Shown here: positions 14,634-23,491 of the stretch, one piece after another
Position numbering within the stretch: position 1 is the first letter of the stretch
Layout: each line of letters opens with the position of its first letter
Assembly (NCBI GenBank): GCA_964623085.1
Contig: CAZUTO010000024.1
Location: 1 to 26,857 of the forward strand
DNA: 26,857 nucleotides
From: CAZUTO01 sp964623085
GTDB lineage: Bacteria; Pseudomonadota; Gammaproteobacteria; Pseudomonadales; GM7GCV1
Direction of reading: 5' to 3'
Position numbers and translations under genes: made by a program
Notes under the pieces: generated by a model
The model's input: only the letters and a program-made list of their open reading frames with translations
Told to the model about the DNA's origin: nothing
The model's database searches: none

Positions 14634-17186
14634 CTATTGAATTAACATAATGGCGCTGCCTGTTGCGGCGGCGCAGGCTGCCGTGACAATTTCCCGAGTT
14701 CGTGCGGGTGTGCCACAGGTATTGCACGAGTTGATCATGCCGTTGATCAGCCCATCTAGTTCGGATTTAACCTCGGTTAAATCCGGGGCTTCATCAAGCT
14801 GGCTACCGTTGATTTGATTTGCTAGTAAGCTGTCTAGGAGCGGATCAATAACAGTACTGGTATCAGAGAAAGCTAGAGTCTCTGCGACGCTAAAATTAAT
14901 ACCGCTAAAGAATTCGCTTCGCAACGCCTCGTCAGAGGTGAGTTCGTTACAGTATTCAACGGCGAGCTGTGTTATCCCCATTTGGTGCGCAGATAGGAAC
15001 CCGTCAATATTTGGCGCACTTGGCATTTGCTGCCTAACAGTTGCATAGGTGCTGGCCACATTTGCATTGGTTCTTGGTACACCAGTGATGGAAGACAATG
15101 TCGCATCAATTTCTTCGAATGTTTTGATACCAATAGCCGATTGATTTTGATCTTGAGGCGTGGCCCCAGTAAAAATCGTATTGTCTGTGCGTATGAAGCT
15201 TTGAGGGCCGAGCCGGTCAAAAGTGAGGAAGAACTCATCTGGTGTGTTTACTCCGTCAGGTCCATTCTCAAGTGGGATGATTGTGCCAACCGGAGAGATG
15301 GATTGCCCGAGCTCACCGTAATCAGCGTTATCTATCGTCGTCATTAATCTGGAATAAGCCTGACCTTGAGTCGCTTCTTTACCGTTAATGCCGATGCGCA
15401 TTCCTTCGAGTGGAATATTGTTGACGTCAGACAAATCGCCGCTAGTAACAAAAAAGAAGGGTGCATTGAATAGGTAGCTGTAGGCATCAAATTGCTCTAC
15501 TTCAAAGACAATATAGGCGTCCTCGACTTCGATAATATCACTGACGTTAAACAGCAAGAAGTATGATTCGCCGACCCCAGCTTCAAAGTTGGTCTGAATG
15601 TCTTCAGCAGACATGGCACGGTTGTATATGGCGAGCAAACGCACGCTTCCACGCCATGGGAAATTAGTAGAGGTTTCGTTACCGACCACAAGTGCAAAAC
15701 TATCATCCCAGTCGGTAAGTGTGCCACCGGGGATGGGATCAGTTTCGGATACTAGCTCGCCGTTGACGTAGATGGATCGGCCATTGACGGGGTCATAGGT
15801 GGCCACTACATGTTGTAGCGTCGCCTGAAGAATTTCGTCTGCATCAGGTGTTGAAACGAAGGGTTGGGCATTAGCATCTGTCAACGAACTTCGACCAAAG
15901 AAGTTATAGTTATAAAGGGTTTGGCCCAAAGTGAAATTACGAATGTCGTCGCCGCCGGAGTAGCTCGCAATGCGTGCAGGGCCTTCCTGCGTCACGTTTG
16001 AAGGAACAACCCATGACTCGACAGTGTATTCACCTGTGCCCAACGCGATGTTGTCATAAAATTTTCTGCTGCTCGCTGTTGATGCTCGAAGGTGGCTGCT
16101 GTCATCGCTTATGCGCACACCGAATGAACCGAGCCATTCTACGTTGTCGAAAAAATTGAGATTCGCTGAGGGGCTAACGCCACTAGTGTCGAAGGCTACA
16201 CTGCCTTCGCCTTCAGAGAAGTCGTAAAGTGCAATAATGTTGGTCTCAACGCGGCCCCCAGCGCTGGTGATAATGCCGTCGGGCAGTGTGAGTGCTGAGC
16301 TAGTGACAAGGTCTTCGTCAATTTCAGTAATAGGAATCTGATCTGAAAGAGCGGCAATAGCCGTTTGCATTTGCGCAGCACTTGCGAGGCAATCAACTGA
16401 GCCGCCGGGATTAGATGGATTCCAGCAATTGTGACCTTCCGCGACGCGAACGACAAAACGCGAGTTTTGTGGGTTGTCGAGATCTATGCGCGCTTGCGCA
16501 TTGGCATAGGCGAGATCAATATTTCCACTAGCGAAAAAAGGTTGCTGCTGTGTGTCGCTTGTCTCGGAATGGCAGCTTGCGCAATATACAGTGAGAATGT
16601 CGTTGTAGAGGTGTTGTTCAAATAGCGCAGTATCTTCTGGAAAAGCTTTGGTGGCGCCGGGTTGACGATTTGGATCCGATGGCGGCAGCAATACAATCAT
16701 GTTAGAAACCGATCCGGCTTCTGTCGCCCAATCACTGATGTAGCCTTCGATAATACTTGCACAGACTGAGCCGTTCGCTTCCCAGCAGTTGTGGTCTTCT
16801 TCAGAAATGGTGACCAATCTCGATTGCGAAGGATTTTCTAGGTCTACTAAGTTTTCTGCGTTAATGATGTTGTAGGCAGCATTGACGTTGCTGCGATCCA
16901 TAAATAAGGGTGGTTGATCTACCCCATGACACCGGCCACATCGATCGTCGCCGACTAAGTTGTCGAATAGGTTAAGCCGGAAGCTTTGAACGTCTTCGGT
17001 TTGCGGAGCAGGGCCTTGGTATATAAATTCGGTTTCGCCGACCGGTTGAGCGGTGTTGACGTTGTTTTGTACACCCACACTGCCTGATGAACCACAGCCG
17101 ACAACAAAAATGCCAGCCGCTAGAATCGTGAGAGCGTGGCTTGTGCGTTTTGAGAGAAGAGTTTGAAAGCGGATGTTCATGCTCAT
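14634..17186 (-). CDS. Lipoprotein with two CxxCH units and a LamG domain
   Basis: An 850-residue exported lipoprotein (lipobox VVGC, Cys31). Two c-type heme sites, CGRCH (83-87) and CASCH (202-206), sit in a tandem duplication of about 120 residues; each unit continues with an AY, a DLxNPxxSR and an HNCW motif (132-135 and 252-255). Residues of about 300-520 form a LamG/concanavalin-like fold (ESWVVPS, VVATYDP, GRSIYVNGELV, LLAIYNRAMS). The C-terminal third is unrecognised and ends with a CNTC pair lacking histidine. Planctomycete cytochrome proteins also fuse PSCyt-type heme domains with LamG. It starts in an ATGA overlap with the upstream cytochrome gene, so the two are translationally coupled. 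Likely an electron-transfer or binding protein on the outer membrane; the substrate is unknown. Confidence 0.75.
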   Translation of the reverse strand: MSMNIRFQTLLSKRTSHALTILAAGIFVVGCGSSGSVGVQNNVNTAQPVGETEFIYQGPAPQTEDVQSFRLNLFDNLVGDDRCGRCHGVDQPPLFMDRSNVNAAYNIINAENLVDLENPSQSRLVTISEEDHNCWEANGSVCASIIEGYISDWATEAGSVSNMIVLLPPSDPNRQPGATKAFPEDTALFEQHLYNDILTVYCASCHSETSDTQQQPFFASGNIDLAYANAQARIDLDNPQNSRFVVRVAEGHNCWNPSNPGGSVDCLASAAQMQTAIAALSDQIPITEIDEDLVTSSALTLPDGIITSAGGRVETNIIALYDFSEGEGSVAFDTSGVSPSANLNFFDNVEWLGSFGVRISDDSSHLRASTASSRKFYDNIALGTGEYTVESWVVPSNVTQEGPARIASYSGGDDIRNFTLGQTLYNYNFFGRSSLTDANAQPFVSTPDADEILQATLQHVVATYDPVNGRSIYVNGELVSETDPIPGGTLTDWDDSFALVVGNETSTNFPWRGSVRLLAIYNRAMSAEDIQTNFEAGVGESYFLLFNVSDIIEVEDAYIVFEVEQFDAYSYLFNAPFFFVTSGDLSDVNNIPLEGMRIGINGKEATQGQAYSRLMTTIDNADYGELGQSISPVGTIIPLENGPDGVNTPDEFFLTFDRLGPQSFIRTDNTIFTGATPQDQNQSAIGIKTFEEIDATLSSITGVPRTNANVASTYATVRQQMPSAPNIDGFLSAHQMGITQLAVEYCNELTSDEALRSEFFSGINFSVAETLAFSDTSTVIDPLLDSLLANQINGSQLDEAPDLTEVKSELDGLINGMINSCNTCGTPARTREIVTAACAAATGSAIMLIQ

Positions 17187-18376
17187 TCTCCCATGCAGTA
17201 GTTTGCAGTACCGGCAAACACCTGCTTCATGTTGTATCCACCGAGCCTGAATTCTGAAACCAAGGAATCGACCTCCGCTCGATCTTCACTATCTCCGGGC
17301 TCCCGAAGGCAAACAAGTTCGAAGGCTTTTTCAACTTGGCAGTAGGCGAACGCATCGGTATTGGCTAGTTCTTCGCCTAGACTCTTCATGCCGTCGCCGA
17401 ACCCATCAAGGTTTTCGTCCCAGCCAATAGATTGATTTTGGCCTTCACGCCAATAGTTGTCCCAGTGATCATCTGGTGTGACGAAACCATATGGGAAGGT
17501 GTTTTCGTTAATGTGATATTTGGGAACCACTGATCCATTGGTGTATACGATCTGCCCGGTTTCGGGATCCTCATCAAAGTCGTAGTCGTAATAGGCAAAA
17601 GCTTGGGCTAATGGATCCATACCTGCATGACAGCCTAGACAATTATTTAGAAATACGCGGCTATCGCCACCGGGACTTCGGCTCACGTCTTGACGTATTC
17701 GTCCAGGGTCTCTCGAGGTATCGTTGAGTTGTTCAAGGTCCGTGCAAAGGTGGTTAATGAGCGTAAAGCGAAACATCGCCCGATTGGTTCCCAGCGCGAA
17801 AAATGACTTTGCCGCTGCGCGAGAAGTCATAACACCTGCAGTAGCAAAAGAAGGAATACCGGATAAAGACGACTGGGCTCTGGCTTCAAAATTGTCCGAA
17901 TTACTGAGATCCACGTTTTGATTTTCGAGTGCTTCGTAGTGGTCATTACTGGTGGTTGAGTAGCTCGGAACGCCCGTGGCAGATGTGCCCACATAAGTGA
18001 TATCGCCAGTTAACAGCTCACGAAAATCCGCACCACCGTCTTCGGGATCGCCATCTCGTACTAAACCGATCACTGTGGCCGTGTAATCGTTGAGAGGTTC
18101 GAAGACATCGAATTCTCTATTCGTCCAAGGCGTCGCCCAGTTTTTCAGTGTGACGTTATAGAACGCGGGGTTTTCCATCGCGATTCTTGCGGCTGCTTCA
18201 GAGCCGCCACCATTCTCAATTTGGTCTACCATCTCTAGTAATACATCTTCTGTGGGTGGGACACCGGCTAAGCGCTCATGAATCTGTTTCGCTTGATCGC
18301 GCGTATCCGCCATTGAGTAGGTAGTAGTAGCTATAAGAGCGGCAGTCGCCACCATTTTTAATTTGGAGTGTTTCAT
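17183..18376 (-). CDS. Exported cytochrome-like protein, DUF1588-like
   Basis: A 397-residue protein with a signal peptide (cleavage after YSMA, about residue 23). One heme site, CLGCH (Cys246, Cys249, His250), lies in RVFLNNCLGCHAGMDPLAQAF, which strongly recalls the CxxCHxxxDPLGFALE motif of planctomycete DUF1588 proteins. Upstream, GTNRAMFRFTLINHLC resembles the preceding helix of that family, but the length and the rest of the sequence differ. Further cysteines occur in YCQVEKAFELVC and NYC near the C-terminus. It heads the minus-strand run and overlaps the LamG protein start. The family relation is an inference from motifs. Confidence 0.65.
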   Translation of the reverse strand: MKHSKLKMVATAALIATTTYSMADTRDQAKQIHERLAGVPPTEDVLLEMVDQIENGGGSEAAARIAMENPAFYNVTLKNWATPWTNREFDVFEPLNDYTATVIGLVRDGDPEDGGADFRELLTGDITYVGTSATGVPSYSTTSNDHYEALENQNVDLSNSDNFEARAQSSLSGIPSFATAGVMTSRAAAKSFFALGTNRAMFRFTLINHLCTDLEQLNDTSRDPGRIRQDVSRSPGGDSRVFLNNCLGCHAGMDPLAQAFAYYDYDFDEDPETGQIVYTNGSVVPKYHINENTFPYGFVTPDDHWDNYWREGQNQSIGWDENLDGFGDGMKSLGEELANTDAFAYCQVEKAFELVCLREPGDSEDRAEVDSLVSEFRLGGYNMKQVFAGTANYCMGE

Positions 18377-18800
18377 CGGGTACAGCTCGATTTTGGACAG
18401 GGCGTTGCCTGATTTTTAAGCAAAAAAATCTGGTTCTTGTTGGGCAAATGCATTACTTACGTTCCCGTTTCCGCCTAGGTATTTCAGTGCGCCTTAAAGC
18501 AGCGCACACCGGCATATGGCGTATCACTTCTACCGGTTTCACGGGAACTAGATACGCGAGTGCTTGAACAAGTTTTGTAGACAGTGTCAAAGGCACCGTG
18601 CCGAAAAATTATCACAACTGATTTAGGCGGCTGCCCTAACTTTTGGTTTTTGAGAACTGGGTAACGGTTTTTTCCGACCGGTGGCTCGCGTCTTGCTTTT
18701 GATCTCAATTACCATAATTGCCTTCCGCAATCTCGGTGTTAGCCGGTCATGACCGAATGCTAGATCCGAGAGAAATAGATGAAAGTTGGCAGGTAATTTT
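18377..18800. other. Divergent intergenic region of the cytochrome cluster
   Basis: This 424-base spacer separates the two divergent sets and must hold both promoters, but I find no convincing -35/-10 pair on either strand. It contains a small palindrome GGCACCGTGCC (18592-18602) and a long hairpin-forming element (18731-18771), listed separately. Minus-strand reading frames crossing it look like chance frames. Confidence 0.6.
18731..18771. promoter_or_regulatory. 41-base imperfect palindrome before the HzsA-like gene
   Basis: The core CGGTCATGACCG (18744-18755) is a perfect 12-base palindrome. Outside it TAGC (18740-18743) can pair with GCTA (18759-18762), and TCTCGG (18731-18736) pairs with CCGAGA (18766-18771). 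The element ends 29 bases before the chosen ATG. No T-tract follows, so it is more likely an operator or a 5' leader structure than a terminator. Confidence 0.55.
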
Positions 18801-21509
18801 ATGAGTTGTAAGTTTATAACCAGAAGATGGGTCGTCGCTAAGATTGTCCGGATGGCTCCATCGTGTCGAACTATCATCTGTCGGATCTGGATGAGTGCAG
18901 TGGCTTTAGCAATGGTCGCGTGTGGCGGAGCAGGGGGGAGCGGCCAAGAGGCAGATCCGCTTGCTATAGACTTACCGATTGCTTTCGTTAAACGAAGTCT
19001 ACCGGTGGACGCCGCAGGTAATCCGTCGACAGTCAGTATTTTTGAGCCTGCAGCTTTTAATGAAGGTGCTGAGCTATTTATTCGCGATAGAGCGTCAGAA
19101 AATTCGCAAGAAACGAATATCACCGCGGGTGCCTTTCCAGAAGGCATGCTTTATGACGTTAAAGATGTCAGCGTTTCCTTTGATGGAAGTCGGCTACTTT
19201 TTTCCATGCGGGCACCTATGGATGAAGATGCTGGTGATGACGAGCAACCGACCTGGAATATCTGGGAATACCATGTAGCCTCTGATGATCTGAGGCGTAT
19301 TATCCAGACGGACAATACTGCCGACGCGGGCGAAGATATATCGCCGGTTTACCTGCCTGATGGTCGAATTCTTTTTTCTTCAACGCGGCAGCGCCGGTCT
19401 AGAGCGGTGCTGCTGGATGAGGGTAAGCCTCAGTATGCTGCCCAGATCGAAAATGACGATGTAGACTCTTTTGTACTGCATACCATGGCTGAAGATGGCA
19501 CCGATATTCAGCAAATTAGTTTCAACCAAAGCCATGATCTGTTTCCGTCAGTCTTAGATGATGGTCGGATCATGTTTTTACGATGGGATAACATTAATAA
19601 CAATGACAGTCTAAGCCTTTATACGCTGAATCCTGATGGTAGCGGCTTGAGTTTTCTCTACGGTTTACATAGCCAGAACACGGGAACAAATGGTGTAGAA
19701 GCCGCATTTGCTCGACCGCAAGTATTGCCAGATGGTCGAGTGCTTGCCATTCAAAAACCACCAGAAACCGATGATCTTGGTGGGGATATTTTGGCGATCG
19801 ATATTGCCAACTTTACAGAGATTGACCAAGCCGTGCCCGATTCGTTTGCTTCGGGAACACTGGGCCAAGAGAACATTAGTGTATTGCAGGTAAACATCGA
19901 TGGGACTCCTTCGCCACATGGATTGTTTGCGAGCGCTTGGCCACTGCGTGATGGCACTGATCGTCTTTTTGTAAGTTGGAGTCAGTGCCGCTTGCAAGAT
20001 TTGGCGATGACTGAGCTTCTAATCTGCACCGAAGAAAATCTCGCACGTGATGATGTTGAGGCAGCAGAGCCGCTTTACGGTCTTTGGGTGTATGACGTGA
20101 TTAATGAGACACAGCGTCCTATCGTGGTGCCGGAAGAAGGGGTGATGTATACAGACGCCGTGGTGATGGAGCCAAGAGCGTTGCCGACGTTTATTCCAAA
20201 TATCGTCCCCGAATTGGCGCTTGAACAGCAGGGTCTCGGTATTTTAAATATTCGCAGTGTCTATGATTTTGACGGCGTTGATACTTCTGATGCAGGCATA
20301 GAAGTCACGCGAGACCCTTTAATTACTTCCGCGGCACAACGAAGCGCGCGATTTTTACGTATCGAAAAAGCAGTATCGATACCAGACGATGATACGCGTG
20401 ATTTTGATATCTCGGCTTTTGGTGCGCGAGGGCGTGGCCAACAAATGCGTGAAGTCATAGGCTATGTGCCGATTGAACCCGATGGCTCGGTGGTCGCACT
20501 GGTACCCTCAGATGTCGCTATCGCAATTTCGGTTCTAGACGAGAACGGCCGCAGAATATTCCAAAGACATGAAAATTGGCTGCATTTTAAAACGGGTGAC
20601 ACGATCCAATGCAACGGGTGTCACACCGCAGGCAGTGAAGCGCCTCATGGTCGCATAGATGCTCAACTGGATGCCGCAAACCTAGGTGCACTAGCAGGGT
20701 TATCTCATTTCCCAAATACCGACTCTGCGCTCTTTATTGATGTTCCTGGTGAAACTATGGCGGAGGTTTGGGCGCGAATTAATGGACCGCGTGAGCCGAC
20801 TGTCGATATCGTATTTGAGGATGTTTGGACTGATCCCGATAACCCTGCGCTAACTCCATCTGGCAGTTTTAGTTGGGCCTACGCGAATTTGTTAACGCCT
20901 GCACCGACACAAGAGTCCTGTTACCCGAATGAGCTTGGGGAAGGGGGATGGAATTCACTCTGTCGTATTACTATCAATTACTTGGAGCATATTCAGCCTA
21001 TTTGGGATCTGGATCGGCCTGTACTAGACGAGTTTGGGTTCGAAATTGACAATAATCGCTGCACGATCTGTCATAGCGGCACTGATGAAGTATTGCTTAT
21101 CAATCAGATCCCAGCAGCGCAAATCGACTTACGCGCCATTCAGTCCATAGACGATATCGATTACGCAACATCCTATCAGGAACTATTTGTTCAGAATGAC
21201 CGCCAAGGCATAGATGAGAATGGCATGTTGGTGTTCGATTTAGAAGATTCTGGTGACATTGTTATTGATGGCAGTGGTGAACCGGTTCTAGATGATGATG
21301 GCAATACTATTCCTATTTTTGTGCGTATCCCTGTTGCTCCGATTATGCGGCCGCTTGGCGCCAATGCGAGCAGTACTTTTTTCCAGATCTTCGAAGAAGG
21401 CGCTCTACATGCGGACTACCTCACACCTGTGGAATTAAAACTTGTCTCAGAATGGCTTGATATAGGGGCCCAATATTACAATAACCCCTTCGATGCACCT
21501 TTAGATTGA
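18801..21509 (+). CDS. HzsA-related lipoprotein with PD40 propeller and two CxxCH sites
   Basis: A 902-residue exported lipoprotein; the lipobox is AMVAC. Residues of about 115-320 carry four PD40/WD40-like blades (DGSRLLF, PDGRILF, DDGRIMF, PDGRVLA). After about residue 540 comes a segment (GYVPIEPDGSV, FQRHENWLHFKTGD) that runs into CNGCH (604-608), with a second CTICH at 754-758. This layout and the early PIAFVKR motif match proteins annotated as HzsA-related, after hydrazine synthase alpha. True hydrazine synthase needs beta and gamma subunits, which are absent. The start ATG at 18801 has AGG upstream; a TTG at 18786 is the alternative. It heads the plus-strand run, and the next gene starts 7 bases after its stop. 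I infer a heme protein of envelope redox metabolism with an unknown substrate. Confidence 0.72.
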   Translation: MSCKFITRRWVVAKIVRMAPSCRTIICRIWMSAVALAMVACGGAGGSGQEADPLAIDLPIAFVKRSLPVDAAGNPSTVSIFEPAAFNEGAELFIRDRASENSQETNITAGAFPEGMLYDVKDVSVSFDGSRLLFSMRAPMDEDAGDDEQPTWNIWEYHVASDDLRRIIQTDNTADAGEDISPVYLPDGRILFSSTRQRRSRAVLLDEGKPQYAAQIENDDVDSFVLHTMAEDGTDIQQISFNQSHDLFPSVLDDGRIMFLRWDNINNNDSLSLYTLNPDGSGLSFLYGLHSQNTGTNGVEAAFARPQVLPDGRVLAIQKPPETDDLGGDILAIDIANFTEIDQAVPDSFASGTLGQENISVLQVNIDGTPSPHGLFASAWPLRDGTDRLFVSWSQCRLQDLAMTELLICTEENLARDDVEAAEPLYGLWVYDVINETQRPIVVPEEGVMYTDAVVMEPRALPTFIPNIVPELALEQQGLGILNIRSVYDFDGVDTSDAGIEVTRDPLITSAAQRSARFLRIEKAVSIPDDDTRDFDISAFGARGRGQQMREVIGYVPIEPDGSVVALVPSDVAIAISVLDENGRRIFQRHENWLHFKTGDTIQCNGCHTAGSEAPHGRIDAQLDAANLGALAGLSHFPNTDSALFIDVPGETMAEVWARINGPREPTVDIVFEDVWTDPDNPALTPSGSFSWAYANLLTPAPTQESCYPNELGEGGWNSLCRITINYLEHIQPIWDLDRPVLDEFGFEIDNNRCTICHSGTDEVLLINQIPAAQIDLRAIQSIDDIDYATSYQELFVQNDRQGIDENGMLVFDLEDSGDIVIDGSGEPVLDDDGNTIPIFVRIPVAPIMRPLGANASSTFFQIFEEGALHADYLTPVELKLVSEWLDIGAQYYNNPFDAPLD

Positions 21510-21516
21510 GTGATTA

Positions 21517-22293
21517 ATGTTGCCAAGAGCATGCAGGAAGTCAGCTGCTGGCCTCCTGTCCATTGTGGTCTTTGGATTGCTACTTAGCTTTACCGTCTAT
21601 GCGGACTCTGATTTCGTAGCACTCACTGTCACTGCGCCTTATTTGGATGTGCGTACCGGTCCTGGTCGTGGCTATCCCATCACCCATGCTATTGAACGTG
21701 GAGAGGTGCTTAACGTTCTTAAGCGCCGAACCGATTGGTACAAAGTTAGAGCAAGCTACTCCATCGGAGAAAAAGAAGGATGGATACAACGAGAAGCTTT
21801 ATCTGGGTCTCTCTATGCCGATGGGTCCTTGGCAGATTTTAGCCTTCCGGGTCGAGCAGATCTAAGCGATGACCGCTGGATCATTACGGGGTCAGGTGGT
21901 GATTTCGAGGGTGCCGACAGTCTCGCTATAGCGCTTGGCTACCGCGTAACGCCGAATTTGACTCTAGAGTTGTTAGGCGGACGTGCTGTGGGCAGTTTTT
22001 CAGGTAGTGAATATGGCTATGTAAGAGCGAATAGCCAGCCTTTTCCAGAGTGGCGAGTATCGCCATTTTTTGTGTTGGGAGCAGGGCTGGTGCGTACGTC
22101 TTTCAACACGCAGCTGACGCAGATCGATGATGAATCCGATTCTGCAATGTTAGTCGGCTTGGGTATTCAGACATTTATCTCGCGCAGTTTTGTCGCGCGG
22201 CTGGAATATAACCAACATTTGGTGCTTCAGAACGATCCCAATGTTAACGAGGGTATAGACGAATGGCGATTCGGCTTTTCAGTTTCATTCTAG
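21517..22293 (+). CDS. SH3b domain fused to an outer-membrane barrel
   Basis: A 258-residue exported protein. A signal peptide (about residues 1-29, ending VYA) is followed by a bacterial SH3 domain at about 35-95 (LTVTAPYLDVRTGPGRGYP, then WYKVRA and GWIQREAL). Residues of about 120-258 alternate in amphipathic strands with Gly/aromatic pattern and finish in WRFGFSVSF, a typical BAM recognition end with terminal phenylalanine. SH3b domains often bind peptidoglycan or proteins, so it may tie a barrel to the cell wall. The next gene starts inside its final 31 bases. No specific function is known. Confidence 0.75.
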   Translation: MLPRACRKSAAGLLSIVVFGLLLSFTVYADSDFVALTVTAPYLDVRTGPGRGYPITHAIERGEVLNVLKRRTDWYKVRASYSIGEKEGWIQREALSGSLYADGSLADFSLPGRADLSDDRWIITGSGGDFEGADSLAIALGYRVTPNLTLELLGGRAVGSFSGSEYGYVRANSQPFPEWRVSPFFVLGAGLVRTSFNTQLTQIDDESDSAMLVGLGIQTFISRSFVARLEYNQHLVLQNDPNVNEGIDEWRFGFSVSF

Positions 22294-22913
22294 TAGGGAT
22301 AGGTTTGGCGTTGAGTGCTGATACCTATGCTCAAATCGAAGGTGGCAATGATCCCCTCGGTGATATTATTGCGCCTGATTTGGAAAGACGAGAGATCAAA
22401 GAGGCGCGAGTAGATACAGAAAATTGGGAAGTGGGAGCGTTTGTTGGAGTGATGGCTATTGAAGATTTCGGCACTGGTGCGGTTTATGGAGCACGGGTCG
22501 ACTACCACATCACCGAAAACCTATTTGCAGAATTTTCAGTTGGTCAAACAGAGGCGGACGAGACCAGTTTTGAAGTCCTGAGCGGTGGTACGCAAATTTT
22601 GACGAGCGATGAACGCGATCTAACCTATTTTAATGTCAGTGTGGGATACAACCTATTTCAGGGAGAATTGTTTTTGGGCGAGAATCGAGCCTACAACGCA
22701 AACCTGTATATTCTCGCGGGTGTTGGAAATACGGATTTTGCCGGCGATGATTTTTTTACGTTGTCTGGAGGCGTTGGGACGCGATTATTTTTTACAGATT
22801 GGCTTAGTCTTAACGCTGATTTGCGGGCATATTCGTTTGAGCACGAGATTTTAGGCCCAAATCAAAGAATTCTTAACTGGGAACCGAGCGTCGGAGTGAC
22901 TATATTCTTTTAG
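22263..22913 (+). CDS. Outer-membrane beta-barrel protein
   Basis: A 216-residue exported barrel with a signal peptide (about residues 1-23, ending TYA). After an acidic-basic linker (DLERREIKEAR, about 41-51) come amphipathic strands: WEVGAFVGVMAIEDFG, YGARVDYHITENLFAEFSVG, FNVSVGYNLF, and it ends VGVTIFF. The pattern resembles the outer membrane beta-barrel domain first defined in myxobacteria (OMP_myx_plus type), a tentative match. It overlaps the SH3b-barrel gene by 31 bases in another frame, with GAGGG at 22249-22253 as its ribosome site, so the two are co-translated and probably work together. Confidence 0.75.
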   Translation: MAIRLFSFILVGIGLALSADTYAQIEGGNDPLGDIIAPDLERREIKEARVDTENWEVGAFVGVMAIEDFGTGAVYGARVDYHITENLFAEFSVGQTEADETSFEVLSGGTQILTSDERDLTYFNVSVGYNLFQGELFLGENRAYNANLYILAGVGNTDFAGDDFFTLSGGVGTRLFFTDWLSLNADLRAYSFEHEILGPNQRILNWEPSVGVTIFF

Positions 22914-22946
22914 TTGATCCGAACCGAAATTTTTCAGGAGTCATTT

Positions 22947-23483
22947 ATGACGAAAGTAACAGCTATATGGGCACGTTTTTCTTCCAAAAACCTAGTGAGA
23001 GTAGCGGTCGTGTTAGCGCTATCCCTCGTTTCTCAGCATGTTTTATCGCTTGAGCTTGAAGAGCCAGCGCCAGATTTCACGCTAAAAAGTAATCAGGGTG
23101 AAAATATTCGCCTAGCTGACCTACATGGCGAAGTTGTGATGATTAACTTCTGGGCGACCTGGTGTGTCCCATGCCTCGAAGAAATGCCACTATTAGAAGA
23201 GCTTTATCAAAAGTATGAGTCGGCTGGCTTCACCCTTCTAGGCATCAATGTCGAAGATACAGATGACAGCGAAAAAGTGAATGAGATGATCGAGAAATTA
23301 CAGGTTTCTTTCCCTGTTCTCTATGACGTAGAAAGTATCGCCAGCAAACTCTATAACGTGGATGCAATGCCATCGACTGTGTTCGTCGATAGAGAAGGTA
23401 ACTTCCGTTATGTGCACAGAGGTTACTCGTCTGGGGACGAAGAAGGGTACACCAAGATTGTTCAGGCGTTGATTCGCCAGTAG
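22947..23483 (+). CDS. TlpA-type thioredoxin-like protein
   Basis: A 178-residue periplasmic thiol-disulfide protein with an N-terminal signal/anchor (about residues 16-34). The redox site WATWCVPC places Cys73 and Cys76, followed by LEEMP as in TlpA/ResA; MPSTVFVDREG holds the cis-proline. Start ATG 22947 is preceded by CAGGAG; an in-frame TTG at 22914 has no such site. It precedes the DUF4266 and DUF3570 genes, a three-gene group I recall from other proteobacteria, where it may keep the DUF4266 CGC cysteines or heme-site cysteines reduced. It differs from the 7862 lipoprotein by having no lipobox. Confidence 0.88.
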   Translation: MTKVTAIWARFSSKNLVRVAVVLALSLVSQHVLSLELEEPAPDFTLKSNQGENIRLADLHGEVVMINFWATWCVPCLEEMPLLEELYQKYESAGFTLLGINVEDTDDSEKVNEMIEKLQVSFPVLYDVESIASKLYNVDAMPSTVFVDREGNFRYVHRGYSSGDEEGYTKIVQALIRQ

Positions 23484-23491
23484 GAGCGTTA

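Noticed and set aside
14624..14635. 12-base palindrome AGGCTCGAGCCT between the LamG and DUF1501 genes
   Set aside because: It has no loop, no T-tract and overlaps a stop codon; a perfect 12-base palindrome is expected by chance several times in a window of this size.
18623..19147. A 174-residue minus-strand reading frame across the divergent spacer
   Set aside because: It overlaps the start of the HzsA-like gene, is low-complexity basic/Ser-Ala sequence, and resembles no family; the opposite frame has a lipobox and clear domains.
18801..21509. Calling the locus a hydrazine synthase (anammox) operon
   Set aside because: There are no beta/gamma subunits, no hydrazine dehydrogenase, and the surroundings are gammaproteobacterial; only a domain-level resemblance can be supported.
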